From: Xanthomonas cassavae CFBP 4642
GTDB taxonomy: Bacteria; Pseudomonadota; Gammaproteobacteria; Xanthomonadales; Xanthomonadaceae
Reading direction: 5' to 3'
Assembly: GCF_000454545.1 (NCBI RefSeq)
Contig: NZ_CM002139.1
Coordinates: forward strand, 2,101,632 to 2,165,631
DNA: 64,000 nucleotides
Shown: positions 43,370-51,752 of the stretch, piece after piece
Numbering within the stretch: position 1 is the stretch's first letter
Layout of the letters: the number at the start of each line of letters is the position of its first letter
The notes under the pieces: generated by a model
Told to the model about the DNA's origin: nothing
The model's input: the letters and a program-made list of their open reading frames with translations, nothing else
The model's database searches: none
Position numbers and translations under genes: made by a program

Positions 43370-43998
43370 CCTTGCAGTTCCTGGTAGGCCTGCACGAACA
43401 TGCGTGCATGCGTCTGGGTTGTTTCGAGGGATTGGCCGGGCTTGTACAGTTCGCCGCCGATGCCCGCACCGGCAGCGCCCTGGGCGATGAAGCCGGCCAG
43501 AGTCTGCGGGCTGACGCCGCCGACCACGTAGACCGGGATGTGGGTGGGCAGCACCGAGCGCAGGGCGCGCACATGCGCCGCGCCATAGGTGGCTGCCGGA
43601 AACAGCTTCAGGATGGTGGCACCGGCGTCGATGGCGTCGAAGGCCTCGCTGGCGGTGGCAAAGCCGGCCACCACGGTCAGCCCGCGCGCCACTGCATGGC
43701 GGATCAGGCTGGGGCGCGTATTCGGGGTGACGATGAAGCGCGCACCGATCTCGGCCAGGGTGTCCACGTCTTCGTTGCGCAGTACGGTGCCGGCACCGAT
43801 CCAGGCGCGTTCGCCATAGGTCTGCTGGGCCAGGGCGATGCTTTGCTCCCAGCGCGGCGAATTGAGCGGAATCTCGATCGCATCGAAGCCGGTGTCGATC
43901 AGCGCGCCGACATGGTCGGGCGTCTCTTCCGGCGTGATGCCACGCAGGATGGCGATCAGCGGTAGGGCGAACAGGCTGGCGGTGGTGTCTGAGGTCAT
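43366..43998 (-). CDS. dgoA: DgoA, 2-dehydro-3-deoxy-6-phosphogalactonate aldolase
   Basis: DgoA splits KDPGal into pyruvate and glyceraldehyde-3-phosphate. The 210-residue TIM barrel has [12 protein letters not shown] with the catalytic Glu and [13 protein letters not shown] with the Schiff-base Lys. [10 protein letters not shown] at 43998 is the start; upstream is a 415-bp region shared with the divergent LysR regulator. It is the first gene of the operon dgoA-dgoD-lactonase-dgoK, all coupled by overlaps. Confidence 0.93.
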   Translation of the reverse strand: MTSDTTASLFALPLIAILRGITPEETPDHVGALIDTGFDAIEIPLNSPRWEQSIALAQQTYGERAWIGAGTVLRNEDVDTLAEIGARFIVTPNTRPSLIRHAVARGLTVVAGFATASEAFDAIDAGATILKLFPAATYGAAHVRALRSVLPTHIPVYVVGGVSPQTLAGFIAQGAAGAGIGGELYKPGQSLETTQTHARMFVQAYQELQG

Positions 43999-44353
43999 GC
44001 GGTTACTCGCGATAGAGCGGAAAGCGGCCGTTGGCGACCGAGTGGCCGGCAACGTCGGGGGAGCTTGCGCAACTGCGCAGACGACAGGTTGCCGCCAATG
44101 CGCAATCCGGGGAGAAAAACGAAGTGCAGTGGCAGCGCCGCGATGCAATGCCGATGGGCATGCCCGGCATGCACACGCATGCCGCTACGGCCCGCAAGTG
44201 GCCGGCAAGTTGCGGTCATCGTCGTCCACCTCCGCGTTCATGGCGTGCGTGTTATCGCCTGGTCGAGGCGGGTCACGTCTGTTCTGGCCGCGCCCGGGAG
44301 GTAGGGGCTCCTGCTGCGGCGAGCGCTAGCCTCGCGCGGTGAGATATGTGCTG

Positions 44354-44393
44354 CAAATGAAATTTTCGGCATATTCTATTCCTCCGACGAATA
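44354..44393 (-). promoter_or_regulatory. Composite LysR-type operator, dgo promoter
   Basis: Read on the minus strand: TATTC-N7-GAATA (44393-44377), then 9 bp, then GAAAATTTCATTTG (44367-44354). The first part is a dyad that fits the LysR T-N11-A box (TTCCTCCGACGAA on the plus strand); the second contains GAA-N3-TTC. The same arrangement with the same spacing occurs at 45402-45441 and 48686-48725. The site lies about 360 bp upstream of dgoA, within a 415-bp gap (43999-44413) that has no other feature except a GCATGC-rich stretch near 44150-44185, and just upstream of the lysR ATG. Confidence 0.7.
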
Positions 44394-44413
44394 CACGGCC
44401 GCAACCGCACCCC

Positions 44414-45385
44414 ATGGCAAATTCCGGTACTCCCTGGTTCAACGCAGCCCGCCTGAAAACCCGTCAACTCTTGCTGCTGCTGCATCTGCACGAACAGCGC
44501 TCGGTACTGCGCGCGGCCGAGGCCGCCAGCATGACGCAACCGGCCGCCTCCAAGCTGCTGGCCGAGATGGAAGAGATGCTGGGGGTGAAACTGTTCGAGC
44601 GGCATGCCCGCGGTGTCGAGCCGACCTGGTACGGGCATGTGCTGATCCGGCGCGCGCGCGCGGCGATGTCGGAGATCGGCCGTGCCCAGGAAGAAATTGC
44701 GGCGCTGCGTGCCGGGCGGATGGGGCAGGCGTCGATCGGCACCGTGGTCAACCCGGGGACCAATCTGGTGCCGCAGGCCATTGCCGAGGTCAAGCGCGAG
44801 TTTCCGGACATCCTGGTGCGGGTGGAGATGGACTACAGCCGTCCGCTGGTGGCCAAGTTGCTGGATGGCCAGTTGGACATCGTGATTGGCCGCATTCTGG
44901 GGCCGGAAGGGGTGGGCGAGCTGGAGTTCGAGCCGCTGGCCGACGAGCCGCATTCGGTGATCGCGCGTGCCGGCCACCCGCTGGCCAGCCGCGCCGGCCT
45001 GCAGCATGCGGACCTGGTGCGACATGGCTGGATCCTGCCACCGGCCGACAGCGTGCTGCGCGCGCGGCTGGACTCGATGTTCATGGAGCACGGCGTACAG
45101 ACGCCAACCAATGCCATCGAAACCTCGTCGCTGCCGGTCACCTCCACGCTGCTGCGCGGCACCGACATGCTGACCGCCTTGCCGGTGGAGTCGGTGGCGC
45201 CGCTGATCCAGGCCAAGCTGCTGACCGTGCTGCCGATCGAGCTGGGCGTGCGGATGGAGTCGTTCGGCATCATCCGTCGGCGCGATTACATCCTCCCGCC
45301 GGGTGCCGAGCGCATCTTGCAGGCGCTGCGCACCACTGCCAGGCGGCTGTACCCGGCCCTGCGCGGGCCGGAATCCCTTGCTTAA
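44414..45385 (+). CDS. GbpR-like LysR regulator
   Basis: The 323-residue LysR protein has a helix-turn-helix (VLRAAEAASMTQPAASKLLAE) and an effector domain with IGTVVNPGTNLVPQA. It resembles GbpR, a regulator of galactose/arabinose uptake in agrobacteria. It is divergent from the dgo operon and 258 bp upstream of the first TonB receptor. The frame is open to 44339, but a LysR-type operator lies at 44377-44393, so ATG 44414 behind it is preferred. Autoregulation and control of the dgo operon and both receptors are inferred from the shared sites. Confidence 0.88.
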   Translation: MANSGTPWFNAARLKTRQLLLLLHLHEQRSVLRAAEAASMTQPAASKLLAEMEEMLGVKLFERHARGVEPTWYGHVLIRRARAAMSEIGRAQEEIAALRAGRMGQASIGTVVNPGTNLVPQAIAEVKREFPDILVRVEMDYSRPLVAKLLDGQLDIVIGRILGPEGVGELEFEPLADEPHSVIARAGHPLASRAGLQHADLVRHGWILPPADSVLRARLDSMFMEHGVQTPTNAIETSSLPVTSTLLRGTDMLTALPVESVAPLIQAKLLTVLPIELGVRMESFGIIRRRDYILPPGAERILQALRTTARRLYPALRGPESLA

Positions 45386-45401
45386 CAGACTCTTCCATTT
45401 C

Positions 45402-45441
45402 TATTCCGTGGGGTAATACCAGTCTGTGAATTTTTCATTGG
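45402..45441 (+). promoter_or_regulatory. Composite LysR-type operator, first receptor
   Basis: TATTC-N7-TAATA (45402-45418), 9 bp, then GAATTTTTCATTGG (45428-45441). It has the same architecture as the dgo and second-receptor sites. It lies about 200 bp upstream of the receptor start, so a long leader or a second promoter is implied. Confidence 0.7.
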
Positions 45442-45643
45442 CTGGCGCTAGACCGTGCGCCTATATCTGTGCGCCAGATCGCACGCTGAAGCGCACGTGA
45501 AGTCGGGCAGGCGATCGGCGGCCAAGCCGCCATGCAGCAGGAAAAACGGAATGGGCGCCAGCGCCTGTTCCGCACCATCACACGGCGCGCCTTGCGCCGC
45601 GACAACCAGTCTTCAGTCGTCTTGCGTCCTGGGAGGGATTCAG

Positions 45644-48574
45644 ATGTCCAAGTTTTCAAGCCATGCCTCGGCAGGAACGGGCGTGCGCGCGCGTTGTCTG
45701 CCACCGTTGCGTCGTTCGGCCATGGCCATCAGCATCGGGCTGCTGCTCGCTGCGCCGGCATATGCCCAACAGGCCGCGTCCCAGCAGAACGCACCCTCAG
45801 GCAATGCCAGCAGCGCGGTCGATCTGGACACGGTGGAGGTGCGCGGCGTGCGTGCCAGCCTGATCAAGTCGCAAACGATCAAGCGCGACGCCGCGCAGAT
45901 CGTCGATTCGGTCAGTGCCGAAGACATCGGCGCGCTGCCCGATCGCAGCGTCACCGAAACCCTGCAGCGCGTCAGCGGTGTGACCATCGACCACTTCGCC
46001 GCACGCAGCGACCCCGATCACTTTTCGGCCGAAGGCAGCGGCGTGATGATCCGCGGCCTGACCCAGGTGCGCGGCGAACTCAATGGCCGCGACATCTTCA
46101 GCGCCGCCAGCGGCCGTGGGCTGAGCTTCGAGGACGTGCCGGCCGAACTGATGGCCGGCGTGGACGTGTACAAGAATCCTTCCGCGGAAATCATCGAGGG
46201 CGGTCTGGGCGGTACGGTCAACCTGCGCACGCGCATGCCGTTCGACAATCCGGGCCGCATCGTCGGCGGCAATGTCGACGTCAACTACGGCGACATGAGC
46301 AAGAAGTACAAGCCGTCGGCGTCGTTCCTGTTCAGCGACCGCTGGCAGACCGGTGTCGGCGAGATGGGCTTCATGATCGATATCGCCCATTCGGAACTGG
46401 CGACCCGCTCGGACGGCATCCAGGTCGAGCCGTATGTGCGCCGTACCGACGATGCAGTGCTGGCCGGCAGCGGCCGCAGCGAAGTGTTCGTGCCGGGCGG
46501 GGTCAACTGGCGCCAGCTGGATTTCGAACGCAAGCGCGACGGTATTGCGGCTGCGTTCCAGTGGCGGCCCAGCGACCAGACCGAGATCTACGCGCAATAC
46601 CTGCGCTCGCGCTACGACATGAACTGGCAGGAGCGCGCGGCGTTCTTCAACGACAGCAACAACAGCATCAGCCCGGCGCCGGGGACGACCTTCCAGTACG
46701 ACCAGGACGGCGTGTTCCAGCGCGGTTCGCCGGTGTCCAACTCCTGGCGCGGCCTGCTGACCGGCGACGGCGTGCGCTTCAATACCGACAACCGCTATTC
46801 GGATCAGCAGACCACCACCTCCGACCTGTCGGTGGGTTTCAGCCATTACTTCAACGACAACCTGCAGATCAAGGGCGATGTGCAGCTGGTGCAGTCGGAG
46901 AACGACCAGCTGGACTTCACCGTGTTCAGCGCGACCTATCTGCCTGGCCTGACCTATGACGTCTCGGGCAAGTATCCGACCGTGCAGATCGCCAACCAGG
47001 GCTTTACCCAGGACCCGTCCAATTACTTCTGGGCGGCGGCGATGGACCACCTGGGCCACAACCGCGGGCGTCAGCTGTCCACCCGTGTGGATCTGGAATA
47101 CACCTTCCAGGACAGCAGCTGGCTGCGCTTTGCGCGCTTCGGCATGCGCGCCACCGACCGCAACCAGACCAACAAGAACTCCGGCTACAACTGGGGCGTG
47201 CTGTCGGACAACTGGGCGGCCATCCCTGGCAGCGCCAATGGCCTGGCCAACATGTCGCAGTACCTGCCGAACGAGTCCTCGCAGTTCACCTTCTCCAACT
47301 TCTTCCGTGGCGGCGTGAACGTGCCGACCACCCTGATCGTGCCCAATGGCGGGCTGGTCAGGAATTACGGCCGCGCATCGGACCTGCTGCAGCAACAGAT
47401 CGTGGCGCTGCGTGGGTGGGGCTGGGCACCGGATACCTACCAACCGCAGGACACCAACCGGCAGTTCGAGCGGACCCAGGCCGCCTACGCGGCGCTGTAC
47501 TTCGGCAACGATGAAGCGCTGGGCGTGCCGGTGGACGGCAACGTCGGCGTACGCATCGTGCAGACCAAGACCCAGGCCGAAGGCTTCGGTCAATTCCAGA
47601 ATCTGTCCGGCCTGAACGTCTCGCCCGAACTGCAGGCCCGCTATACCGGCCAGTATTTCGACAACAACTCGCAGGGCAGCTACACCAACGTGCTGCCCAG
47701 CCTGAACCTGCGCGTGCGTTTCACCGACAACCTGCAATGGCGCTTTGCCGCGTCCAAGGCGATGGCGCGCCCGGATTACACCCAGCTGCAGCCGTATGTG
47801 CTGCTGAACGTGGAAACCGACGACGCCGGCAACGCCACCAACTTCGTCGGCACCGCGGGCAATCCGACCCTCAAGCCGATGCGCGCCAACCAGTTCGACA
47901 CCGCGCTGGAGTGGTACTTCGACAGCAGCGACATGCTCTACACCACGCTGTTCTACAAGAAGGTCAAGGACTATTTCTCCACCCAGACCCGCGCCGAGAC
48001 CTACGACAACCGCCAGTGGCTGGTGACCCGGCCGTACAACACCGACGAAGGCACCATCCGTGGCGCCGAAGTGGGCTACACGCAGTTCTTCGACAGCCTG
48101 CCGGGCTGGCTGAGCGGCTTCGGCGTCAACGCCAACTTCACCTACGTCGATAGCGAGGGCGGCGCCAATACCGCCATCGATCCGTACACCCGTTCCACCG
48201 TGGACGGCGTCGACCTGCCGCTGGAAGGCCTGTCGCGGCGGAGCTACAACCTGGCCGGCATCTACGAGAAGGGTTCGTGGTCGTTGCGCCTGGCCTACAA
48301 CTGGCGTTCGCGCTACCTGTTGACCACCAGCGACGCGGCGACCCGCCTGCCGACCTGGGCCGACGACTATGGTCAGCTCGATGGCTCGTTCTTCTACCGC
48401 TTCAATGAGCATCTGCAGCTGGGCGTGCAGGCCAACAACCTGACCAACACCGTGACCAAGGTGCTGATGGGCCCGACCTCGTACGAAGGCGGCGAAGTCG
48501 ACCCGCGGCTGTACACCCGCTCGTCGTTCGTCAACGACCGGCGCTACTCGCTGGTGCTGCGCATGAACTGGTAA
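45644..48574 (+). CDS. TonB-dependent receptor 1 of the xyloglucan locus
   Basis: The 976-residue outer-membrane receptor has a signal peptide ending AYAQQ (about residue 43), a TonB-box region LDTVEVRGVRAS, the plug signature AEIIEGGLGGTVNLRTR and a beta-barrel with an aromatic C-terminus (LVLRMNW). It is paralogous to the next receptor. Neighbouring enzymes suggest that it imports xyloglucan oligosaccharides. GGGAGGGA 9 bp before ATG 45644 fixes the start; both receptors share the leader TGCGTCCTGGGAGGGA or a close form of it. Confidence 0.92.
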   Translation: MSKFSSHASAGTGVRARCLPPLRRSAMAISIGLLLAAPAYAQQAASQQNAPSGNASSAVDLDTVEVRGVRASLIKSQTIKRDAAQIVDSVSAEDIGALPDRSVTETLQRVSGVTIDHFAARSDPDHFSAEGSGVMIRGLTQVRGELNGRDIFSAASGRGLSFEDVPAELMAGVDVYKNPSAEIIEGGLGGTVNLRTRMPFDNPGRIVGGNVDVNYGDMSKKYKPSASFLFSDRWQTGVGEMGFMIDIAHSELATRSDGIQVEPYVRRTDDAVLAGSGRSEVFVPGGVNWRQLDFERKRDGIAAAFQWRPSDQTEIYAQYLRSRYDMNWQERAAFFNDSNNSISPAPGTTFQYDQDGVFQRGSPVSNSWRGLLTGDGVRFNTDNRYSDQQTTTSDLSVGFSHYFNDNLQIKGDVQLVQSENDQLDFTVFSATYLPGLTYDVSGKYPTVQIANQGFTQDPSNYFWAAAMDHLGHNRGRQLSTRVDLEYTFQDSSWLRFARFGMRATDRNQTNKNSGYNWGVLSDNWAAIPGSANGLANMSQYLPNESSQFTFSNFFRGGVNVPTTLIVPNGGLVRNYGRASDLLQQQIVALRGWGWAPDTYQPQDTNRQFERTQAAYAALYFGNDEALGVPVDGNVGVRIVQTKTQAEGFGQFQNLSGLNVSPELQARYTGQYFDNNSQGSYTNVLPSLNLRVRFTDNLQWRFAASKAMARPDYTQLQPYVLLNVETDDAGNATNFVGTAGNPTLKPMRANQFDTALEWYFDSSDMLYTTLFYKKVKDYFSTQTRAETYDNRQWLVTRPYNTDEGTIRGAEVGYTQFFDSLPGWLSGFGVNANFTYVDSEGGANTAIDPYTRSTVDGVDLPLEGLSRRSYNLAGIYEKGSWSLRLAYNWRSRYLLTTSDAATRLPTWADDYGQLDGSFFYRFNEHLQLGVQANNLTNTVTKVLMGPTSYEGGEVDPRLYTRSSFVNDRRYSLVLRMNW

Positions 48575-48589
48575 GTGCGCGCAGTCACG

Positions 48590-48621
48590 CCTCGACTGTG
48601 AAGCGAGTCGCACAGTCGAGG
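48590..48621 (+). terminator. Hairpin after receptor 1
   Basis: The perfect 11-bp stem CCTCGACTGTG (48590-48600) with 48611-48621 and a 10-nt loop starts 15 bp after the stop of receptor 1. The tail (CCGTTTCC) has only three T residues, so termination is probably partial. Confidence 0.65.
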
Positions 48622-48685
48622 CCGTTTCCTGCAGAGTGGCAGGGGCGGCCTGTAATGCCGGACCGGCCGGGTTTCACGCGATTGC

Positions 48686-48725
48686 TATAGTTTTAACGAA
48701 TAGCTTTCCAGGAATATTTCATTGG
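48686..48725 (+). promoter_or_regulatory. Composite LysR-type operator, second receptor
   Basis: TATAG-N7-GAATA (48686-48702), 9 bp, then GAATATTTCATTGG (48712-48725). The arrangement is identical in spacing to the sites at 45402 and (inverted) 44393. It lies about 185 bp before the receptor ATG, in the gap behind the receptor 1 hairpin, so receptor 2 probably has its own regulated promoter. Confidence 0.7.
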
Positions 48726-48908
48726 TGTGGCATGACGACCGCACCCTATGCTCCCGCCGCAGCCGCAGGTCTGCCCGCCAGGGCGACCACGCATCCGCAC
48801 TCCCGGCAACGTCCGGATGGCAGATGCGGGCCAGCAACAACGACGGGCAGGGCGTTCGCGCACCGGTCCGCTAAAACAAGAAGTACATGCGTCCTGGGAG
48901 GGAGCACT

Positions 48909-51632
48909 ATGTCAGTGCAACATCGCCACATTCCGGCAGGCCGGGCTGTGGGTCAGCGTTCGATCCGTGATTTCCGCCGCTCCGTGATGGCCATCAGTGT
49001 GGCCACGCTGCTGAGCGCGCAGGCCTATGCGCAGGATGCGACCACCACCGCTGCACCGGCATCGGATGCGACCACCCAGCAGCTGGACACGGTGCAGGTC
49101 ACCGGTACCCGCAGCAGCGTCACCAAGGCGCAGCTGGTCAAGCAGAATGCCGAGCAGATCGTCGATTCCATCGTTGCCGAAGACATCGGCAAGCTGCCCG
49201 ACAACAACGTCGCCGAAGCGCTGCAGCGCATCTCCGGCATCCAGATTTCGCGCAACTACGGTGAAGGCAGTTCGATCGCCATTCGCGGCCTGACCCAGGT
49301 GCGCACCGAGCTCAATGGCCGCGATATCTTCACCGCCAACGACGGCCGTGGCCTGAGCTTCGAAGACGTATCGGCCGAGCTGCTCGGCGGCGTCAACGTC
49401 TACAAGAACCCGTCGGCCGACATGATCGAAGGTGGCCTGGGCGGCACCGTCGACCTGCGTACGCGCTTGCCGTTCGATTACGACGGCCGCAAGATCGCCG
49501 GCAGCGTGCAGTACAACTATTACGACCTGGCCGATGACGGCAAGCCGGCGTTCTCGGGCCTGTTCAGCGACCGCTGGCAGACCGGTATCGGCGAGATCGG
49601 CCTGCTGGTGAACTACTCGCAGCAGAAGAGCCCGTTCCGCCAGGACACCATCTCGATCGAGCCCTGGTACACCCAGACCGATCTGCCGGGCTACGAAGGC
49701 CAGGGCATCTCGGTGCCACACGGTGCCGGCATCAACACCACCGTCGGCGAGCGCGAGCGCAAGACCGGCGCGTTCGCGATGCAGTGGCGTCCGAACGATG
49801 CAGTCGAGGTCTACACGCAGGTACTGCGTTCGGAATACGACTTCAGCTGGCACGATTATTCGTTCTTCGCGCTGACCGGTGCCAATCCGATGCAGGGCAC
49901 CCCCGGCATCCAGGTCAACGACCGCAACGAGTTCGTCAACGGCACTTTCCAGAACGTGCCGGCCGATTCCAACACCAGCCTGACCGAGCGGCATTCGGTG
50001 ACCACCGATTACTCGCTGGGCGCCAAGTGGACGGTCAACGAGAAGCTGACCCTGAGCACCGACTTCCAGTACGTCGATGCCACCACCACCGGCACGCGTT
50101 ACATCGTGGCGACCGGCCTGAACAACACGCCGTTCTTCAACGTCGACTTCCGTGGCGACCTGCCGAAGCTGTCGGTGACCGATGCCAGTGGCGCTGAAGG
50201 TTTCCTGGCCAATCAGGACAACTACAACGGCTGGCGCTGGCACCTGGACAACAAGGACGACAACACCGGCACCGAGTTCGCCTGGCGTTCGGACATGGAT
50301 CTGGCGTTCGACAGCGATTTCGTGCGCAGCTTCAAGGCCGGCGTGCGTTATACCGACCGCGATGCCGAGACCAAGGGCAACGTTTATCGCTTCATGTGCA
50401 TCAACGGCTGCGCCGGCACGCCGTTCTCGCAGTTCCCCACCGTGGGCGTGGTGACCAACCCGATCACCGATTTCTTCCGTGGCAAGAGCAGCACCTTCGG
50501 CCCGACCCTGACCGCTTCCGATGCGGCCGTGGCCAACTACGAGCAGACGCTGGCCACCTTCGGCGGCACGCCGCTGGAATTTGCGCCCAACAACATCAAC
50601 ACCCAGAACGAGAAGACCTACGCGGCCTACGGCGTGCTGCGCTTCGGTGTGGATGGCGACATCCCGTTCGACGGCAACATCGGCGTGCGCGTGGTACGGA
50701 CCGAAGTCGGCTCGCAGGGCGTGCGCACCGGCACCGATGCCGAAGGCGGCGGTCTGATTCCGGTGGATGCGCAGCAGACCTACACCGACGTGCTGCCGAG
50801 CTTGAACCTGCGCTGGATGCTGAGCGATCAGCTGCAGTGGCGGTTTGCGGCCTCGCGTGGCATCTCGCGTCCCACCTTCGACCGCCTCAATCCCAACCTG
50901 AGCCTGAGCACCGGCACCTCGTCCAGCGGCGCCTCGACCTTCACCGGCACCGCGGGTAACCCGAGCCTGGAAGCGGTCAAGGCCGACCAGTTCGACACCG
51001 CGCTGGAGTGGTACTTCGGCCAGGGCTCGATGATGTACGGCACCGTGTTCTACAAGAAGGTGGAAGGCTTCATCGCCAACGCCGTCTTCAACGAGGTCTA
51101 CGACGGCCAGGTGTGGCAGATCACCCGTCCGGTCAACGGCGATTCGGGCAAGATCCGTGGTGCCGAACTGGGCTACACGCAGTTCTTCGACTTCCTGCCG
51201 GGCTGGCTGAGCGGCTTCGGCCTGCAGACCAACTACACCTATGTCGACAGCGAGGCGCCGAGCCCCACCGCGACCGACACCAACGGCCAGTCGTTGACGG
51301 TGCCGCTGGAAGGCCTGTCCAAGAACAGCTACAACGCCATCGTCAGCTACGAAACGGCGCGCTTCCAGGGCCGTGTGGCCTACAACTGGCGCAGTGACTG
51401 GCTGGTGACCACCGCGGGCAACGGCACCGGCAACCTGCCAGTCTACAACAAGGGCTTCGGCCAGCTGGATGCCTCGCTGCGTTTCAACATCAATGATGTG
51501 TGGTCGATTTCGCTCGATGGCGTGAATCTGCTCGATACCCGCCGCGAGAGCTACCTGGGTGTCGAGTCGCGCTACCGCGACTTTGTGATCAACGATCGTC
51601 GGTATGGCCTGACCTTGCGGGCCAGCCTGTAG
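48909..51632 (+). CDS. TonB-dependent receptor 2 of the xyloglucan locus
   Basis: The 907-residue receptor has a signal peptide ending AYAQD (about residue 42), LDTVQVTGTRSS, the plug segment ADMIEGGLGGTVDLRTR and a beta-barrel ending GLTLRASL. It is closely related to receptor 1 in the plug and in barrel segments (such as FDTALEWYF and GYTQFFD), so the pair arose by duplication. GGGAGGGA is 7 bp before ATG 48909. It is followed by a terminator-like hairpin and then GH74. Confidence 0.92.
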   Translation: MSVQHRHIPAGRAVGQRSIRDFRRSVMAISVATLLSAQAYAQDATTTAAPASDATTQQLDTVQVTGTRSSVTKAQLVKQNAEQIVDSIVAEDIGKLPDNNVAEALQRISGIQISRNYGEGSSIAIRGLTQVRTELNGRDIFTANDGRGLSFEDVSAELLGGVNVYKNPSADMIEGGLGGTVDLRTRLPFDYDGRKIAGSVQYNYYDLADDGKPAFSGLFSDRWQTGIGEIGLLVNYSQQKSPFRQDTISIEPWYTQTDLPGYEGQGISVPHGAGINTTVGERERKTGAFAMQWRPNDAVEVYTQVLRSEYDFSWHDYSFFALTGANPMQGTPGIQVNDRNEFVNGTFQNVPADSNTSLTERHSVTTDYSLGAKWTVNEKLTLSTDFQYVDATTTGTRYIVATGLNNTPFFNVDFRGDLPKLSVTDASGAEGFLANQDNYNGWRWHLDNKDDNTGTEFAWRSDMDLAFDSDFVRSFKAGVRYTDRDAETKGNVYRFMCINGCAGTPFSQFPTVGVVTNPITDFFRGKSSTFGPTLTASDAAVANYEQTLATFGGTPLEFAPNNINTQNEKTYAAYGVLRFGVDGDIPFDGNIGVRVVRTEVGSQGVRTGTDAEGGGLIPVDAQQTYTDVLPSLNLRWMLSDQLQWRFAASRGISRPTFDRLNPNLSLSTGTSSSGASTFTGTAGNPSLEAVKADQFDTALEWYFGQGSMMYGTVFYKKVEGFIANAVFNEVYDGQVWQITRPVNGDSGKIRGAELGYTQFFDFLPGWLSGFGLQTNYTYVDSEAPSPTATDTNGQSLTVPLEGLSKNSYNAIVSYETARFQGRVAYNWRSDWLVTTAGNGTGNLPVYNKGFGQLDASLRFNINDVWSISLDGVNLLDTRRESYLGVESRYRDFVINDRRYGLTLRASL

Positions 51633-51655
51633 AACGCGCCGTAGGAAGTGCGTCT

Positions 51656-51700
51656 CCGGTCCGGCGAGCTGTGCAGGCAGCTCGTCGGGCCGGTGTTTTT
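51656..51700 (+). terminator. Intrinsic terminator after receptor 2
   Basis: A 16-bp stem with two G-T pairs (51656-51671 with 51678-51693), loop TGCAGG and a TGTTTTT tail lies 24 bp after the receptor stop. It separates the receptor from the enzyme genes, so read-through or another promoter must supply GH74. Confidence 0.85.
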
Positions 51701-51752
51701 CCTATCGATGGCGCTGCCGTCGATCGCGAGGGGAGCCGGAGGAATGATCGCC

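Noticed and set aside
45440..45455. TGGCGCTAG near receptor 1 as a XylR-type box
   Set aside because: It lacks the full palindrome and correct spacing of the xylose/xylan regulator site, so the resemblance is weak.
45797..48613. A very long antisense frame (over 900 codons) opposite TonB receptor 1, and similar ones opposite alaS, ftsH and GH31
   Set aside because: High third-position GC suppresses stops on the opposite strand. The composition is His/Arg/Ala/Gly-rich with no family motif, while the plus-strand gene is certain.
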